From: 1-14-0-10-37-14 sp037130845
GTDB lineage: Bacteria; Patescibacteriota; Patescibacteriia; Patescibacteriales; Patescibacteriaceae
Direction of reading: 5' to 3'
Assembly: GCA_037130845.1 (NCBI GenBank)
Contig: JBAXSE010000001.1
Coordinates: 1-64,000, forward strand
Length of the DNA: 64,000 bases
Shown: positions 7,352 through 14,343 of the stretch, one piece after another
Layout: the number at the start of each line of letters is the position of its first letter
Numbering within the stretch: position 1 is the first letter of the stretch
Notes under the pieces: model-generated
What the model was told of the DNA's origin: nothing
The model's database searches: none
The model's input: the letters and a program-made list of their open reading frames with translations, nothing else
Made by a program: the position numbers and the translations under genes

Positions 7352-7975
7352 TTATTGAGTGGGTATAGTAGAATTGGCAACTGTTTCTTGGTATTTAATG
7401 ATTTCTACGGTAACGGTGCGTCTACCCCACTGCATTGCCTTGGCTTTATCTTCCTTTTTCATAGCGATATCAACGCTAGTAGGATAGCGGGTGTTCATAC
7501 GGTCAGTGACCATACATTCACCATAGCCTTCTATATTCAAGATGGTACCAAAGGGCACAAAGTTGGCTGCACAACGGCTGTAGCCCAATTCAAGGGCTAG
7601 ACAAGCATTTTCGCCATTGGCGGTCGTACAAGCATCTGCGTCAGTCTGGTAAGGGTCGCCTACATTATAAGCGGAAACCGATCTTTTTGCGCTGGACACC
7701 TTAATTCTTTTGATTTCAGGCTGTTGTTCTGTAGCGACTGGTTCGGTATTGGATTCTAATGCAATTTGTAATTCTTTAGCATGGGCAACCATGGTAGCAA
7801 TGTTCATAGTAGAGCTTGATATCAGGGTTGATGTAGCATCTGACTCCTCGGCGGCTTGCGCCTGGTGTAGAGCCGGAGCTACAGAAAAATTATAAATGGT
7901 AGTGGCCAAGAGAATAGCCACCAAGCGTTTCTTCTTTAGATTCGTGAGCATGTGTTTACTGCTACTTGAGTCCAT
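7352..7975 (-). CDS. Secreted 3D (Asp-Asp-Asp) domain protein
   Basis: This 207-residue protein has a basic N-terminus and a hydrophobic helix (about 17-35, ending near AQA) that is probably a signal peptide. A short linker is followed by a C-terminal 3D domain (about 100-195). Visible family features are the double-psi barrel segment VPFGTILNIEGYGECMVTD, the conserved Asp positions in VTDRMN and SVDIAM, and the terminal WGRRTVTVEI. Such domains occur in cell-wall lytic transglycosylase-type proteins, so a role in peptidoglycan turnover is likely. Several cysteines (CTTANGENAC, SRC, GEC) could form disulfides. ATGs at residue 1 or 9 are both possible. Confidence 0.8.
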   Translation of the reverse strand: MDSSSSKHMLTNLKKKRLVAILLATTIYNFSVAPALHQAQAAEESDATSTLISSSTMNIATMVAHAKELQIALESNTEPVATEQQPEIKRIKVSSAKRSVSAYNVGDPYQTDADACTTANGENACLALELGYSRCAANFVPFGTILNIEGYGECMVTDRMNTRYPTSVDIAMKKEDKAKAMQWGRRTVTVEIIKYQETVANSTIPTQ

Positions 7976-8064
7976 ATAGTTTTGGGTAAATAAAAACCCC
8001 CCTGTTTAGGGAGATTTAAAGTTGACGCCAGTATAGCATGGATCAAAATATCTGTCAAGCTTTT

Positions 8065-8421
8065 CTAACCTAAAATGTCTCTATAATACTTAATATTAGC
8101 CAAATTATCGATGTAGTCAATAGCGATAAAACCGAGGGTAATCCGTTCTAAGCTGACTTTTTCTTGGCTTGAGTATAAGACTGCAGCCTTTTTCATATTC
8201 TTGATTTTCTGTTGGTTGAGAGCATCGCTAGCTGTGCCATAGAGGCTTGAGGCGCGAGTTTTGACTTCTATGATATGTATTTGCTTGTTAAATCGGCTGA
8301 TTATATCAATCTCAAGGCTGCTAAAGCGAATATTTCTAGCAATAATCTCGTGTCCTTGTTTAGACAAAAAAAGACAAGCGGCATCTTCACCTCTTTGTCC
8401 AAGTGCGTCTTTTCTTAGCAT
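8065..8421 (-). CDS. yraN: UPF0102 / YraN family nuclease-fold protein
   Basis: This 118-residue protein has the YraN pattern GQRGEDAACLFLSKQGHEIIARN, followed by EIDIISR and IHIIEVKTR. The E-(x)n-D-(x)n-EVK residues are those of the restriction-endonuclease-like fold. The biochemical role of the family is poorly defined; it is often placed among DNA recombination or repair genes. Its ATG lies one base after the stop of the upstream membrane protein, so the three genes 9378-8065 form one operon. Length is typical. Confidence 0.9.
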   Translation of the reverse strand: MLRKDALGQRGEDAACLFLSKQGHEIIARNIRFSSLEIDIISRFNKQIHIIEVKTRASSLYGTASDALNQQKIKNMKKAAVLYSSQEKVSLERITLGFIAIDYIDNLANIKYYRDILG

Positions 8422-8422
8422 A

Positions 8423-8842
8423 TTACGGAAGGTATTTGTCTTTTATCTGAAGATTAGGATCAATACCGGCGATTCTTTTCTTGATTTTTAGGCGGTTTTT
8501 GAGCAATAAAATAATCCAAATAATTATTTCTAATAACCACATTAATAACCAAAAACGGGCTGCCAAATAAGGAATTAATTGGTAGCTAACAAAAGATAGG
8601 ATCAACGCGATAATGCCATTGACCGCTAAAAAGTATTCTAATTTTTTCCACCAACGACCGTAACCGCCTTCTCCCGGTTTGTTTTTTAGTTTTTTGACGC
8701 CGAAATAGCTAGCGGCTAATAAGGCAATGCCAAGTCCAAACAGGCCAATTAGCCCATAAGCAGGCAGACTAGCTGGCCGTGGATTAAGCCAGTAGTTTAG
8801 TTTCCATGGATTGTAGAGCATAATACTTGTCCCACAGATCAT
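8423..8842 (-). CDS. Small membrane protein, unknown function
   Basis: This 139-residue protein has three hydrophobic segments (about 27-48, 70-88, 94-114) and a basic C-terminal tail. The ATG overlaps the stop of the methyltransferase gene (ATGA arrangement), which supports this start; an internal Met at residue 8 is an alternative. I recognise no domain. Being translated between a methyltransferase and YraN gives no clear clue to its function. Confidence 0.7.
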   Translation of the reverse strand: MICGTSIMLYNPWKLNYWLNPRPASLPAYGLIGLFGLGIALLAASYFGVKKLKNKPGEGGYGRWWKKLEYFLAVNGIIALILSFVSYQLIPYLAARFWLLMWLLEIIIWIILLLKNRLKIKKRIAGIDPNLQIKDKYLP

Positions 8843-9378
8843 TTATAAAACACCAGACCGAAATGGTACTTTCCGGCCATAAATTCATCATGTTTGGCGA
8901 TTCCTAATAGTTTTGCTGCCTGAATTACCTCTATTTTATTTAAGCGGTGCTCAGGAGCCAAAGGACTAGATATTTTTAGCCAATCGATAACGGCAATCTT
9001 TCCGCCTTTTTTGGCTATGCGGTAAGCTTGCTTAAGGATATTATCGTATTTTTGACTTTGATGCAAGGTGTTGATTATCAACACGATATCAACAGATTCA
9101 TTAGGAATATTATTGGGTCCTTCCAGATCGGTCCAGATGGTGCGTATGTTGCTAAAATTGTGTAACGCGGCCTCATGTTCGATGGATTGCAGGTGTGCCT
9201 TAATGATGTCTAATGCGTATATTAACCCCTTTTTTCCTACCTTTTCTGCCATCAGGAAGCTAAAGACGCCGGAGCGGCCGCAGCCGAAATCAGCAATAGT
9301 CATGCCGCTGGCAACGTCCAATTTTTCCAGGATCAATTCGAGGTTAAGCAGTTTGGTGTTGAAATTTGGGATATACAT
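8839..9378 (-). CDS. Class I SAM-dependent methyltransferase
   Basis: This 179-residue single-domain protein has the SAM-binding Rossmann pattern: motif I ADFGCGRSGVFS (about 30-41), the acidic end of strand 2 in IYALDII, then IWTDLEGP, and motif IV VDIVLIINTLHQ. The later IAVIDWLKIS is motif VI-like. It resembles UbiE/Methyltransf_11-type enzymes; the substrate cannot be told. It heads the small operon with the membrane protein and YraN. Confidence 0.85.
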   Translation of the reverse strand: MYIPNFNTKLLNLELILEKLDVASGMTIADFGCGRSGVFSFLMAEKVGKKGLIYALDIIKAHLQSIEHEAALHNFSNIRTIWTDLEGPNNIPNESVDIVLIINTLHQSQKYDNILKQAYRIAKKGGKIAVIDWLKISSPLAPEHRLNKIEVIQAAKLLGIAKHDEFMAGKYHFGLVFYK

Positions 9379-9586
9379 TTATCTATTTTAGCACTTTTTG
9401 GAAAGCGAGTAAATATCTAAAAATATTTAATTGTATGATGATTAGGCGAACTAATTATAAGTTTTAATAGTTTTAGATTTATGAATTAGTATTTGCGGAT
9501 TGTTTTATCCACCAACAATTTACTTTATTGCAGCAATTATTCCACAGTCTGTCTGCCGCCATATTAAATAGCAGGTCAAACACTAT

Positions 9587-9608
9587 AATTGTTCCACGTG
9601 GAACAATT
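9587..9608. other. parS: parS site 1
   Basis: A perfect 22-bp palindrome whose core TGTTCCACGTGGAACA (9590-9605) is a well-known variant of the chromosomal parS sequence bound by ParB. No parB or parA lies in this window. Position within about 6 kb of dnaA fits parS biology. Confidence 0.85.
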
Positions 9609-9730
9609 GACATATTATAAATATATTTATTAATAATATTTAATATTAGCCAAATTTGCAACAAAATTAGTGTAATTTTTCTACAGCATGGCCGGCAACA
9701 AACCTAAAATTTTCTCTATACACAGCAAAA

Positions 9731-9746
9731 TGTTCCACGTGGAACA
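9731..9746. other. parS: parS site 2
   Basis: The second perfect TGTTCCACGTGGAACA core. The palindrome extends to 22 bp with AAA/TTT flanks (9728-9749), and those flanks differ from site 1, so symmetry is maintained independently. Confidence 0.85.
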
Positions 9747-9778
9747 TTTGTCGTGTGCTGAGATTATTAACGCTTATG

Positions 9779-9852
9779 GGTGGACAGGCTGTGGAACATT
9801 TGTCATGTACAGAGAACATGAAACGCTATTAGTGGACAGGCAGTGGAATATA
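9779..9852 (+). repeat. Two GTGGACAGGC-GTGGAA half-site repeats
   Basis: GTGGACAGGCTGTGGAAC at about 9780 and GTGGACAGGCAGTGGAA at about 9832 are copies of one unit, each ending in a parS half site (GTGGAAC or GTGGAA). Related copies lie at 10865 (inverted) and 11007. Confidence 0.65.
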
Positions 9853-9884
9853 TAGACAAATATACCTAACAAGAGAGAGATGCA

Positions 9885-9913
9885 TTGACTTTTTCATTAA
9901 TTAGTGCTATTAT
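9885..9913 (+). promoter_or_regulatory. Promoter of the metallopeptidase-like gene
   Basis: TTGACT (9885-9890), 17 bases, then TATTAT (9908-9913), ending about 30 bases before the proposed TTG start. Confidence 0.65.
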
Positions 9914-9945
9914 AAAGGAAAATTGTTAATTAAATTGGAGTTATC

Positions 9946-10800
9946 TTGGTTGATTGTACTTTAAGAATCGGACCCAATAGTGTTGCTATATATAGAGCGC
10001 CTGATGAAAAGGTGATGGCGGAGATGGCTTGGAGCAAAAACCATTTTGATGAATTGACGGCTTTAGAATACTTAATGCCTAATATGCGCGAAAAATTAGC
10101 CTTTTGGCTGACTTCTCGAGCGGTAGCCAAAGTGTTTTATCGGGCTATAGGCAAAAAGCTGTATGTAGGCAGAAGCTATATCAAGCTAAGCACTGCGGTG
10201 ATTATTCATAAATTGAGTAAAAATGGGACCACGATTGGATTTCATCATGGTGAAACTGTTTATATTGCACGAGTAAAGGACTTTGATAGCCTGATAAAGG
10301 TTGTAGCTCATGAATTAAGCCATATTTATGGGCGTAAAACATATCTTCATCAAGCTATTTGGAATGAAGCCGATCAAGATTATCGGGATCATATATCAAC
10401 GGTCCAATCCGGATTAACGTATTGTGCAAATGATGACTGGTGCTATGATGGCCTTAATGAGGCGATGACTGAGTTTGTGGCTCAAACGGCAATGAAGCCG
10501 CTGCGTAATGGTAGGTTATTCCCCTTTTTGTTCGGTTTGCACCAGAAGATGGATACAGTTTCATATCCCTTGCACTTCGCGATACTAATGTCTTTTGTTG
10601 AGAAAGCTAATAAACGGCACAAAAGAAATATTGGACTTGAGTTGATTAGAGAATATTTGTTAGGTGATATCAAAAGTTTTCTTAAATTACTTGATATTAG
10701 TCCAGAGGACGCCGAATTGTTGAAAACAATGGACACTAGCTTTAAATCTGCCAAACAAGTCGCAGAAAAAATAGGCATGAGTTATAGTTTTGTTGAATAA
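9946..10800 (+). CDS. Putative zinc metallopeptidase-like protein in the parS cluster
   Basis: This 284-residue protein is of no family I can name. It contains HELSH (residues 122-126), the HExxH zinc site, followed about 45 residues later by GLNEAMTEFVAQ (170-180), where a Glu could be the third ligand as in gluzincin peptidases. No signal peptide or membrane helix is seen, so it is probably cytoplasmic. The start is a TTG at 9946 with GGAG five bases upstream; no nearby ATG fits better. It stands alone, with its own promoter and terminator, and parS sites lie on both sides. A catalytic role is inferred from the motif only. Confidence 0.7.
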   Translation: MVDCTLRIGPNSVAIYRAPDEKVMAEMAWSKNHFDELTALEYLMPNMREKLAFWLTSRAVAKVFYRAIGKKLYVGRSYIKLSTAVIIHKLSKNGTTIGFHHGETVYIARVKDFDSLIKVVAHELSHIYGRKTYLHQAIWNEADQDYRDHISTVQSGLTYCANDDWCYDGLNEAMTEFVAQTAMKPLRNGRLFPFLFGLHQKMDTVSYPLHFAILMSFVEKANKRHKRNIGLELIREYLLGDIKSFLKLLDISPEDAELLKTMDTSFKSAKQVAEKIGMSYSFVE

Positions 10801-10803
10801 TAT

Positions 10804-10828
10804 AAGAAGGGTACTCCCCTTCTTTTTT
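10804..10828 (+). terminator. Terminator after the metallopeptidase-like gene
   Basis: AAGAAGGG and CCCCTTCTT pair around a tight loop and are followed by a T run, a few bases after the stop. Confidence 0.75.
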
Positions 10829-10864
10829 AATTATTCCATCCGCCAAGTATTATTGACACATACT

Positions 10865-10889
10865 ACAAATGTTCCACTGCCTGTCAGCC
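10865..10889 (-). repeat. Inverted half-site repeat
   Basis: ATGTTCCACTGCCTGTCAGC is the inverse of the unit at 9831, so copies on the two sides of the gene point in opposite directions. Confidence 0.6.
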
Positions 10890-10921
10890 TTCACAGTAAA
10901 TAATAGGCAAAATCTGTAGAT

Positions 10922-10937
10922 TGTTCCACGTGGAACA
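10922..10937. other. parS: parS site 3
   Basis: The third perfect TGTTCCACGTGGAACA palindrome, about 1.2 kb from site 2 and on the far side of the metallopeptidase-like gene. Confidence 0.85.
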
Positions 10938-11006
10938 ATTATAGTAAACATAAAAATTGTTGGCGGATGGAACGTTTTATTATATCTGGTGCATTATTCA
11001 TTAATA

Positions 11007-11032
11007 GTGGCGGACAGGCTGTGGAACGTTTG
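11007..11032 (+). repeat. Half-site repeat
   Basis: CGGACAGGCTGTGGAACG preceded by GTGG matches the unit at 9779 with few changes. Confidence 0.6.
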
Positions 11033-11117
11033 TAATGATTAGGTAAAATATTTAGCTAATATTAAATAATTATTTTGACAATGAATTAATTTCAATTTTT
11101 ACTTAAGCTTTATAGCA

Positions 11118-11146
11118 TTGACTTATAGATAATAATGTGTTATAAA
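11118..11146 (+). promoter_or_regulatory. Promoter of the 115-residue protein gene
   Basis: TTGACT (11118-11123), 17 bases, then TATAAA (11141-11146). Confidence 0.6.
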
Positions 11147-11183
11147 AGAGATAATATTTTTTGTTCTATTATAAGGAGTAATA

Positions 11184-11531
11184 ATGAGCACTTTTGCTGA
11201 ATACAGGATTTGGGCCGGAGTACCGGACGATCTATTAAGTGTTGAAGACGATGAGCTGCTGGAAGAGTTGCGCTTGGGTAGTCATAGCGTGTTTTCATAT
11301 GGTAAAAACACTTATGAGTACGGTGAGCAATATATGCACGGCGAAAAGATTGGTTTTGGTGTAACTATTAAAGAATTGAGTTGGGATAGTGAATTGACAG
11401 AAGAGAATGACTATGATCCGGCGCAAGTAAAAGTAACGTCGGTTATACTAAGAATCGTCAAAGCTAAGTTCAAGGAGCTGGGCATTGAGGCTATTCCCCG
11501 CCTTTATCATCACCTGGATTTGGGTGGCTAA
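11184..11531 (+). CDS. Acidic protein of unknown function
   Basis: This is a 115-residue soluble, acidic protein that I do not recognise. It has a good Shine-Dalgarno (AAGGAG) seven bases before the ATG, its own promoter and a terminator hairpin directly after the stop, so it is a real single-gene unit. No signal peptide, membrane segment or cysteine is present. The N-terminal part is rich in Asp/Glu (VEDDELLEELRLG), and the C-terminal half has alternating strands suggesting a small alpha/beta fold. Confidence 0.75.
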   Translation: MSTFAEYRIWAGVPDDLLSVEDDELLEELRLGSHSVFSYGKNTYEYGEQYMHGEKIGFGVTIKELSWDSELTEENDYDPAQVKVTSVILRIVKAKFKELGIEAIPRLYHHLDLGG

Positions 11532-11540
11532 AAGTAACAT

Positions 11541-11567
11541 AAAAAGACAGAATAATCTGTCTTTTTT
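11541..11567 (+). terminator. Terminator
   Basis: AAAAAGACAG pairs with CTGTCTTTTTT around AATAAT, nine bases after the preceding stop. Confidence 0.8.
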
Positions 11568-11691
11568 CTTTTATCTTGGTGTTTTATAGATCTTTTTTTG
11601 TTAATCCCCTCTTACATATTTGAAAGTAGTTTGATTATGATGTTTGAATATAATAGACGTTATGGAGGTTCTATTACACCCTCTAAATGAA

Positions 11692-11719
11692 AAGATCCCT
11701 GCCTTCGCAGGGATAAATT
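11692..11719. repeat. Family-B hairpin
   Basis: GATCCCTGC, loop CTTC, GCAGGGATAAA: the inverse orientation of the copy at 6567. It lies next to tRNA-Ala. Confidence 0.6.
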
Positions 11720-11724
11720 CGGGG

Positions 11725-11799
11725 TGGACCGTAAGGGATTCGAACCCTTGGCCTTTTGCATGCCATGCAAACGCTCTAACCAGGCTGAGCTAACGGCCC
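11725..11799 (-). tRNA. tRNA-Ala (GGC)
   Basis: A 75-base cloverleaf on the minus strand. The acceptor GGGCCGT/ACGGTCC contains the G3-U70 pair that identifies alanine tRNAs. The anticodon stem TTTGC/GCAAA surrounds the loop ATGGCAT with anticodon GGC. The T-arm is AAGGG TTCGAAT CCCTT. The discriminator base is A. CCA is not encoded. Confidence 0.93.
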
Positions 11800-11959
11800 T
11801 TAGTAAATTAACAATTATCAATTTTCAATTATCAATTAATGAAGGCAGAAAAAATTATAACTTTTGATGGAGATAAAGTCAATAGATTGGCTTTATTGAT
11901 AAAAAAGCGCCTTCCTCTAATTTTTAATTATTAATTCCTAATTCTGTACTCAGTTCTTG

Positions 11960-12031
11960 TGCTCCCGCGTGGAATCGAACCACGATCTAGGGCTTAGGAG
12001 TCCCTTGTTTTATCCATTAAACTACGGGGGC
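11960..12031 (-). tRNA. tRNA-Arg (CCT)
   Basis: A 72-base cloverleaf on the minus strand. The anticodon loop CTCCTAA gives anticodon CCT, for AGG codons. The T-arm is CGTGG TTCGATT CCACG. The acceptor GCCCCCG/CGGGAGC has one C-A mismatch at position 3:70, which is unusual but tolerated in some tRNAs. CCA is not encoded. Confidence 0.88.
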
Positions 12032-12067
12032 AGTTTGATTTGACTAATATATACTATGTTGCCGGCT

Positions 12068-12095
12068 TTGACAAATCGTCAATATTTGCTATAAT
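12068..12095 (+). promoter_or_regulatory. Promoter of bactofilin-lipid kinase pair
   Basis: Perfect consensus hexamers TTGACA (12068-12073) and TATAAT (12090-12095), 16 bases apart, 30 bases before the bactofilin ATG. Confidence 0.8.
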
Positions 12096-12124
12096 ATTAG
12101 TAAATTTATAATTAAGTATAAGCT

Positions 12125-12520
12125 ATGTTTACCAAAAATTCCAGTCTTGAAGCGGTGGACAAGGACATTGACACTGTCATCGGGGCTTCGGTCAAAGTGG
12201 AAGGCAATTTTGTTTGCGATGGCAACATCGTGATTGAAGGGGAGGTCAGGGGGATTATCGAAACAGGCGGATACTTGCAGATTGGAACCAACGCAGTGAT
12301 TGTGGCGGACGTCCAAGCCGGCAATGCCAAGATTTCGGGCAAAGTGCAAGGCAAATTGATTGTGAAGGGGCATCTTGAATTGACTGAGACAGCGCAGATA
12401 ACAGGCGATATCAAAGTTGGTTCGTTGGAGATTGCTTCTGGAGCGGTATTAAACGGACATTGTGCAATAAGTAAGGCTCACGCCGAGGTAATCGAAGAAG
12501 AAGGCCCAGGCGCCCAGTAA
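12125..12520 (+). CDS. Bactofilin (polymer-forming cytoskeletal protein)
   Basis: This 131-residue protein carries a right-handed beta-helix of short repeats (about 20-115). Repeats such as IVIEGEVRGIIETGGYLQIG, NAVIVADVQAGNAKISGKVQ and GHLELTETAQITGDIKV show the G-x-hydrophobic rhythm of the bactofilin core. Bactofilins self-assemble without nucleotides into filaments at the membrane and serve as scaffolds for cell-wall enzymes or polarity. The N- and C-terminal tails are short and non-helical. The next gene starts two bases after its stop, so the two are probably co-translated. Confidence 0.92.
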   Translation: MFTKNSSLEAVDKDIDTVIGASVKVEGNFVCDGNIVIEGEVRGIIETGGYLQIGTNAVIVADVQAGNAKISGKVQGKLIVKGHLELTETAQITGDIKVGSLEIASGAVLNGHCAISKAHAEVIEEEGPGAQ

Positions 12521-12522
12521 GC

Positions 12523-13272
12523 ATGTACACATATATCTACGACAATGAGTTGGCAGACAAGAAGTATTTCGCGCCCTTAACCAAAATAGAAAGCAGGATT
12601 ACCGAGCTGGGGTTAGGCGGCAGGGTGGTGCGCATGAATAATTTGCGCAACTCGCGCGATGCGCTGCTGGAAGAGATCCGCCGCGTACCGGAAACACTAG
12701 TGGTGATCGGTGGAGATCAACTGATGAGCCAGACGATCAGCCTCATCGGCGGCTCCGGCATACCTCTTGGTTTGATTCCTTTGGGCACCGGCAATAAGCT
12801 GGCTGCCTCTTTGGGTATCAATGAAGAAAACGCGGTAAACGTTCTATCTGCCAGGCGCCTAGTCCAAATGGATCTGGGCATAGTTGACGACCGGACTTTT
12901 CTAAAAAAGGCTGAGCTTTTTGGCAGCCAACTGGCGTTGGAAGTAGACGAACTTTTTGTTTTGCACGCTTTATCTGATTTAAGCATTAACATTTACAATT
13001 ATCTGGCCGAAGACGAGGCGAACTATCTGCCGAAGCGGCCGGTGCCGACCAGCGGCGACCTGACCTTGGCGATGTTCAAGGAAATGCCGCAAGGGTTTTT
13101 TAAGAAAGAGATTAGCCGCGAGGTTAGTTCGATAAATTTTAAACATCTGGCGATAACAGGGGAGGATGTGCGCGCGATTTTGGATGATTATGTCGAGGTT
13201 AAGAGTCCGCGCGAGGTTAGAATTCTGGAGAAAGCGCTGGATGTGATTGTAGGGAAGGAGCGGGATTTTTAA
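12523..13272 (+). CDS. Diacylglycerol/lipid kinase catalytic-domain protein
   Basis: This 249-residue protein has the DAGK catalytic-domain signature VVIGGDQLMSQTISL (about 61-75), followed by the glycine-rich PLGLIPLGTGNKLAASLGI (about 84-102). Those are the nucleotide-binding loops of the diacylglycerol/sphingosine kinase and NAD-kinase-like superfamily. The usual GGDGT is GGDQL here, so the catalytic Gly-Asp-Gly is altered and activity is uncertain. The family is normally about 290-300 residues with a C-terminal beta-sandwich; this one is shorter. Close coupling to bactofilin suggests a membrane or envelope role. A family-C element begins eight bases after the stop. Confidence 0.75.
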   Translation: MYTYIYDNELADKKYFAPLTKIESRITELGLGGRVVRMNNLRNSRDALLEEIRRVPETLVVIGGDQLMSQTISLIGGSGIPLGLIPLGTGNKLAASLGINEENAVNVLSARRLVQMDLGIVDDRTFLKKAELFGSQLALEVDELFVLHALSDLSINIYNYLAEDEANYLPKRPVPTSGDLTLAMFKEMPQGFFKKEISREVSSINFKHLAITGEDVRAILDDYVEVKSPREVRILEKALDVIVGKERDF

Positions 13273-13279
13273 TCCTGCA

Positions 13280-13658
13280 TTTATCCGCGCGAATGCGTGG
13301 ATCTCCCCACAAGGGCTATTGCGCCTAATTCAATAAAGCTTGACTAGAGTCGCGGGAAAGGAAATATCGTATGAATTTATCCCAGGTACTCCCTGGGATC
13401 TCCCCACGAGGGCCGATGAGAGTAATCTAATAATTTGGAAATAGAGTCGCGATAGAAGAAATGTCGATATTTTTGGTTCGAAAATTCCTTACAAAACTCT
13501 TCTAAAGATTAAATCTTATTACGGACCTGAGAGATCCACGCGTTTGCGCGGATAAACTCGGAGGGGACGAATGTTACGCACCGGCAGTTTTGATTTTCTA
13601 AAGTTTAGTAATTAATCATCGTCCTTTGTGGGGAGATCCACGCGTTCGCGCGGATAAA
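13280..13658 (+). mobile_element. Family-C element, copy 1 (upstream of clpP)
   Basis: A 379-bp non-coding element bounded by about 36-bp terminal inverted repeats (13280-13315 and 13623-13658) that match with about two differences. Each terminus contains a TTTATCC...GGATC hairpin followed by TCTCCCCACAAGG. The inside holds AGAGTCGCGGGAAAGGAAAT (13346-13365), a second hairpin plus TCTCCCCACGAGG (about 13376-13414), another AGAGTCGCG (about 13443), a third hairpin (about 13531-13556) and CAGTTTTGATTTTCT (13585-13599). The same modules appear in copies 2 and 3. No open frame for a transposase is present, so it would be non-autonomous. The clpP ATG is 24 bases beyond its end. Confidence 0.75.
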
Positions 13659-13681
13659 CTCATCAAGGCAAATACAAAAAA

Positions 13682-14260
13682 ATGCCATTAATACCAACAG
13701 TCATAGAAAAAACTTCAGGCGGGGAGCGCGCTTATGATATTTATTCACGCTTGCTCAAAGATCGCATCATCTTCTTGGGCGATCCGATCGATGATCGCGT
13801 GGCTAATTTGATTATCGCGCAACTTTTGTTTTTGGACGCGGAGGCGCCTAATAAGGATATTAAATTTTATATCAATACCCCCGGGGGGTCTGTGACGGCC
13901 GGCATGGCTATCTATGACACCATGCAATATGTCAAATCGGATGTCAGTACGATTTGCGTCGGTATGGCTGCTTCGATGGGCGCCTTTTTGTTGGCGGCCG
14001 GCGCTCCCGGTAAGCGCTTTACCTTGCCGAACAGCGAGATTATGATCCATCAAGTGATGGGCGGCGCCGAGGGGCAGGCTTCGGATATCAAGATTCGCGC
14101 CGAACGCATTCTCAAGATGCGCGATAGCATGAATAAGATATTAGCCAAGCATACCGGCCAGACCATCAAGGATATAGAAAAATATACCGACCGTGATTAC
14201 TTCCTGACAGCCGAAGAGGCTAAGAAATTCGGCCTGATCGACAAGATTATTTCCAAATAA
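13682..14260 (+). CDS. clpP: ATP-dependent Clp protease proteolytic subunit
   Basis: The 192-residue protein is a full-length ClpP. It has the nucleophile Ser98 in GMAASMGAF, His123 in MIHQVMGG and Asp172 in TDRDYFL, plus the starting MPLIPTVIEKTSGGERAYDIYSRLL typical of mature ClpP without a long propeptide. It forms a tetradecameric chamber fed by ClpX or ClpC. A family-C element lies just upstream, so its right end may contribute the leader or promoter. A terminator follows the stop. Confidence 0.97.
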   Translation: MPLIPTVIEKTSGGERAYDIYSRLLKDRIIFLGDPIDDRVANLIIAQLLFLDAEAPNKDIKFYINTPGGSVTAGMAIYDTMQYVKSDVSTICVGMAASMGAFLLAAGAPGKRFTLPNSEIMIHQVMGGAEGQASDIKIRAERILKMRDSMNKILAKHTGQTIKDIEKYTDRDYFLTAEEAKKFGLIDKIISK

Positions 14261-14270
14261 TGCCACTATC

Positions 14271-14298
14271 AAAAATAGGCCTCGCTGGCCTATTTTTT
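14271..14298 (+). terminator. Terminator of clpP
   Basis: AAAAATAGGCC pairs with GGCCTATTTTT around TCGCT, ten bases after the stop. Confidence 0.85.
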
Positions 14299-14313
14299 GT
14301 TTGGTTGATATGT

Positions 14314-14319
14314 TATAAT
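14314..14319 (+). promoter_or_regulatory. Extended -10 promoter of the envelope operon
   Basis: TATAAT preceded by TGT forms an extended -10. No good -35 is visible at the expected place. It lies 25 bases before the ATG at 14344. Confidence 0.45.
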
Positions 14320-14343
14320 TACAACAATTAAATAGCCTTTGAT

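Larger units (their letters stand above)
9379..9945. other. Intergenic part of the centromere-like region
   Basis: I see no gene. The stretch carries two perfect parS palindromes (9590, 9731), two 20-25 bp half-site repeats (9779, 9831), partial DnaA-box-like words (TTATCCACC near 9506, TTATTCCACA near 9537) and the promoter of the following gene at 9885-9913. The apparent open frames here are AT-rich and unsupported. Confidence 0.6.
10829..11183. other. Intergenic part of the centromere-like region
   Basis: No gene is seen. It holds an inverted half-site repeat (10865-10889), parS site 3 (10922-10937), a further GGATGGAACG fragment (about 10966), a forward half-site repeat (11007-11032), an AT-rich stretch and the promoter of the next gene (11118-11146). 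Confidence 0.6.
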
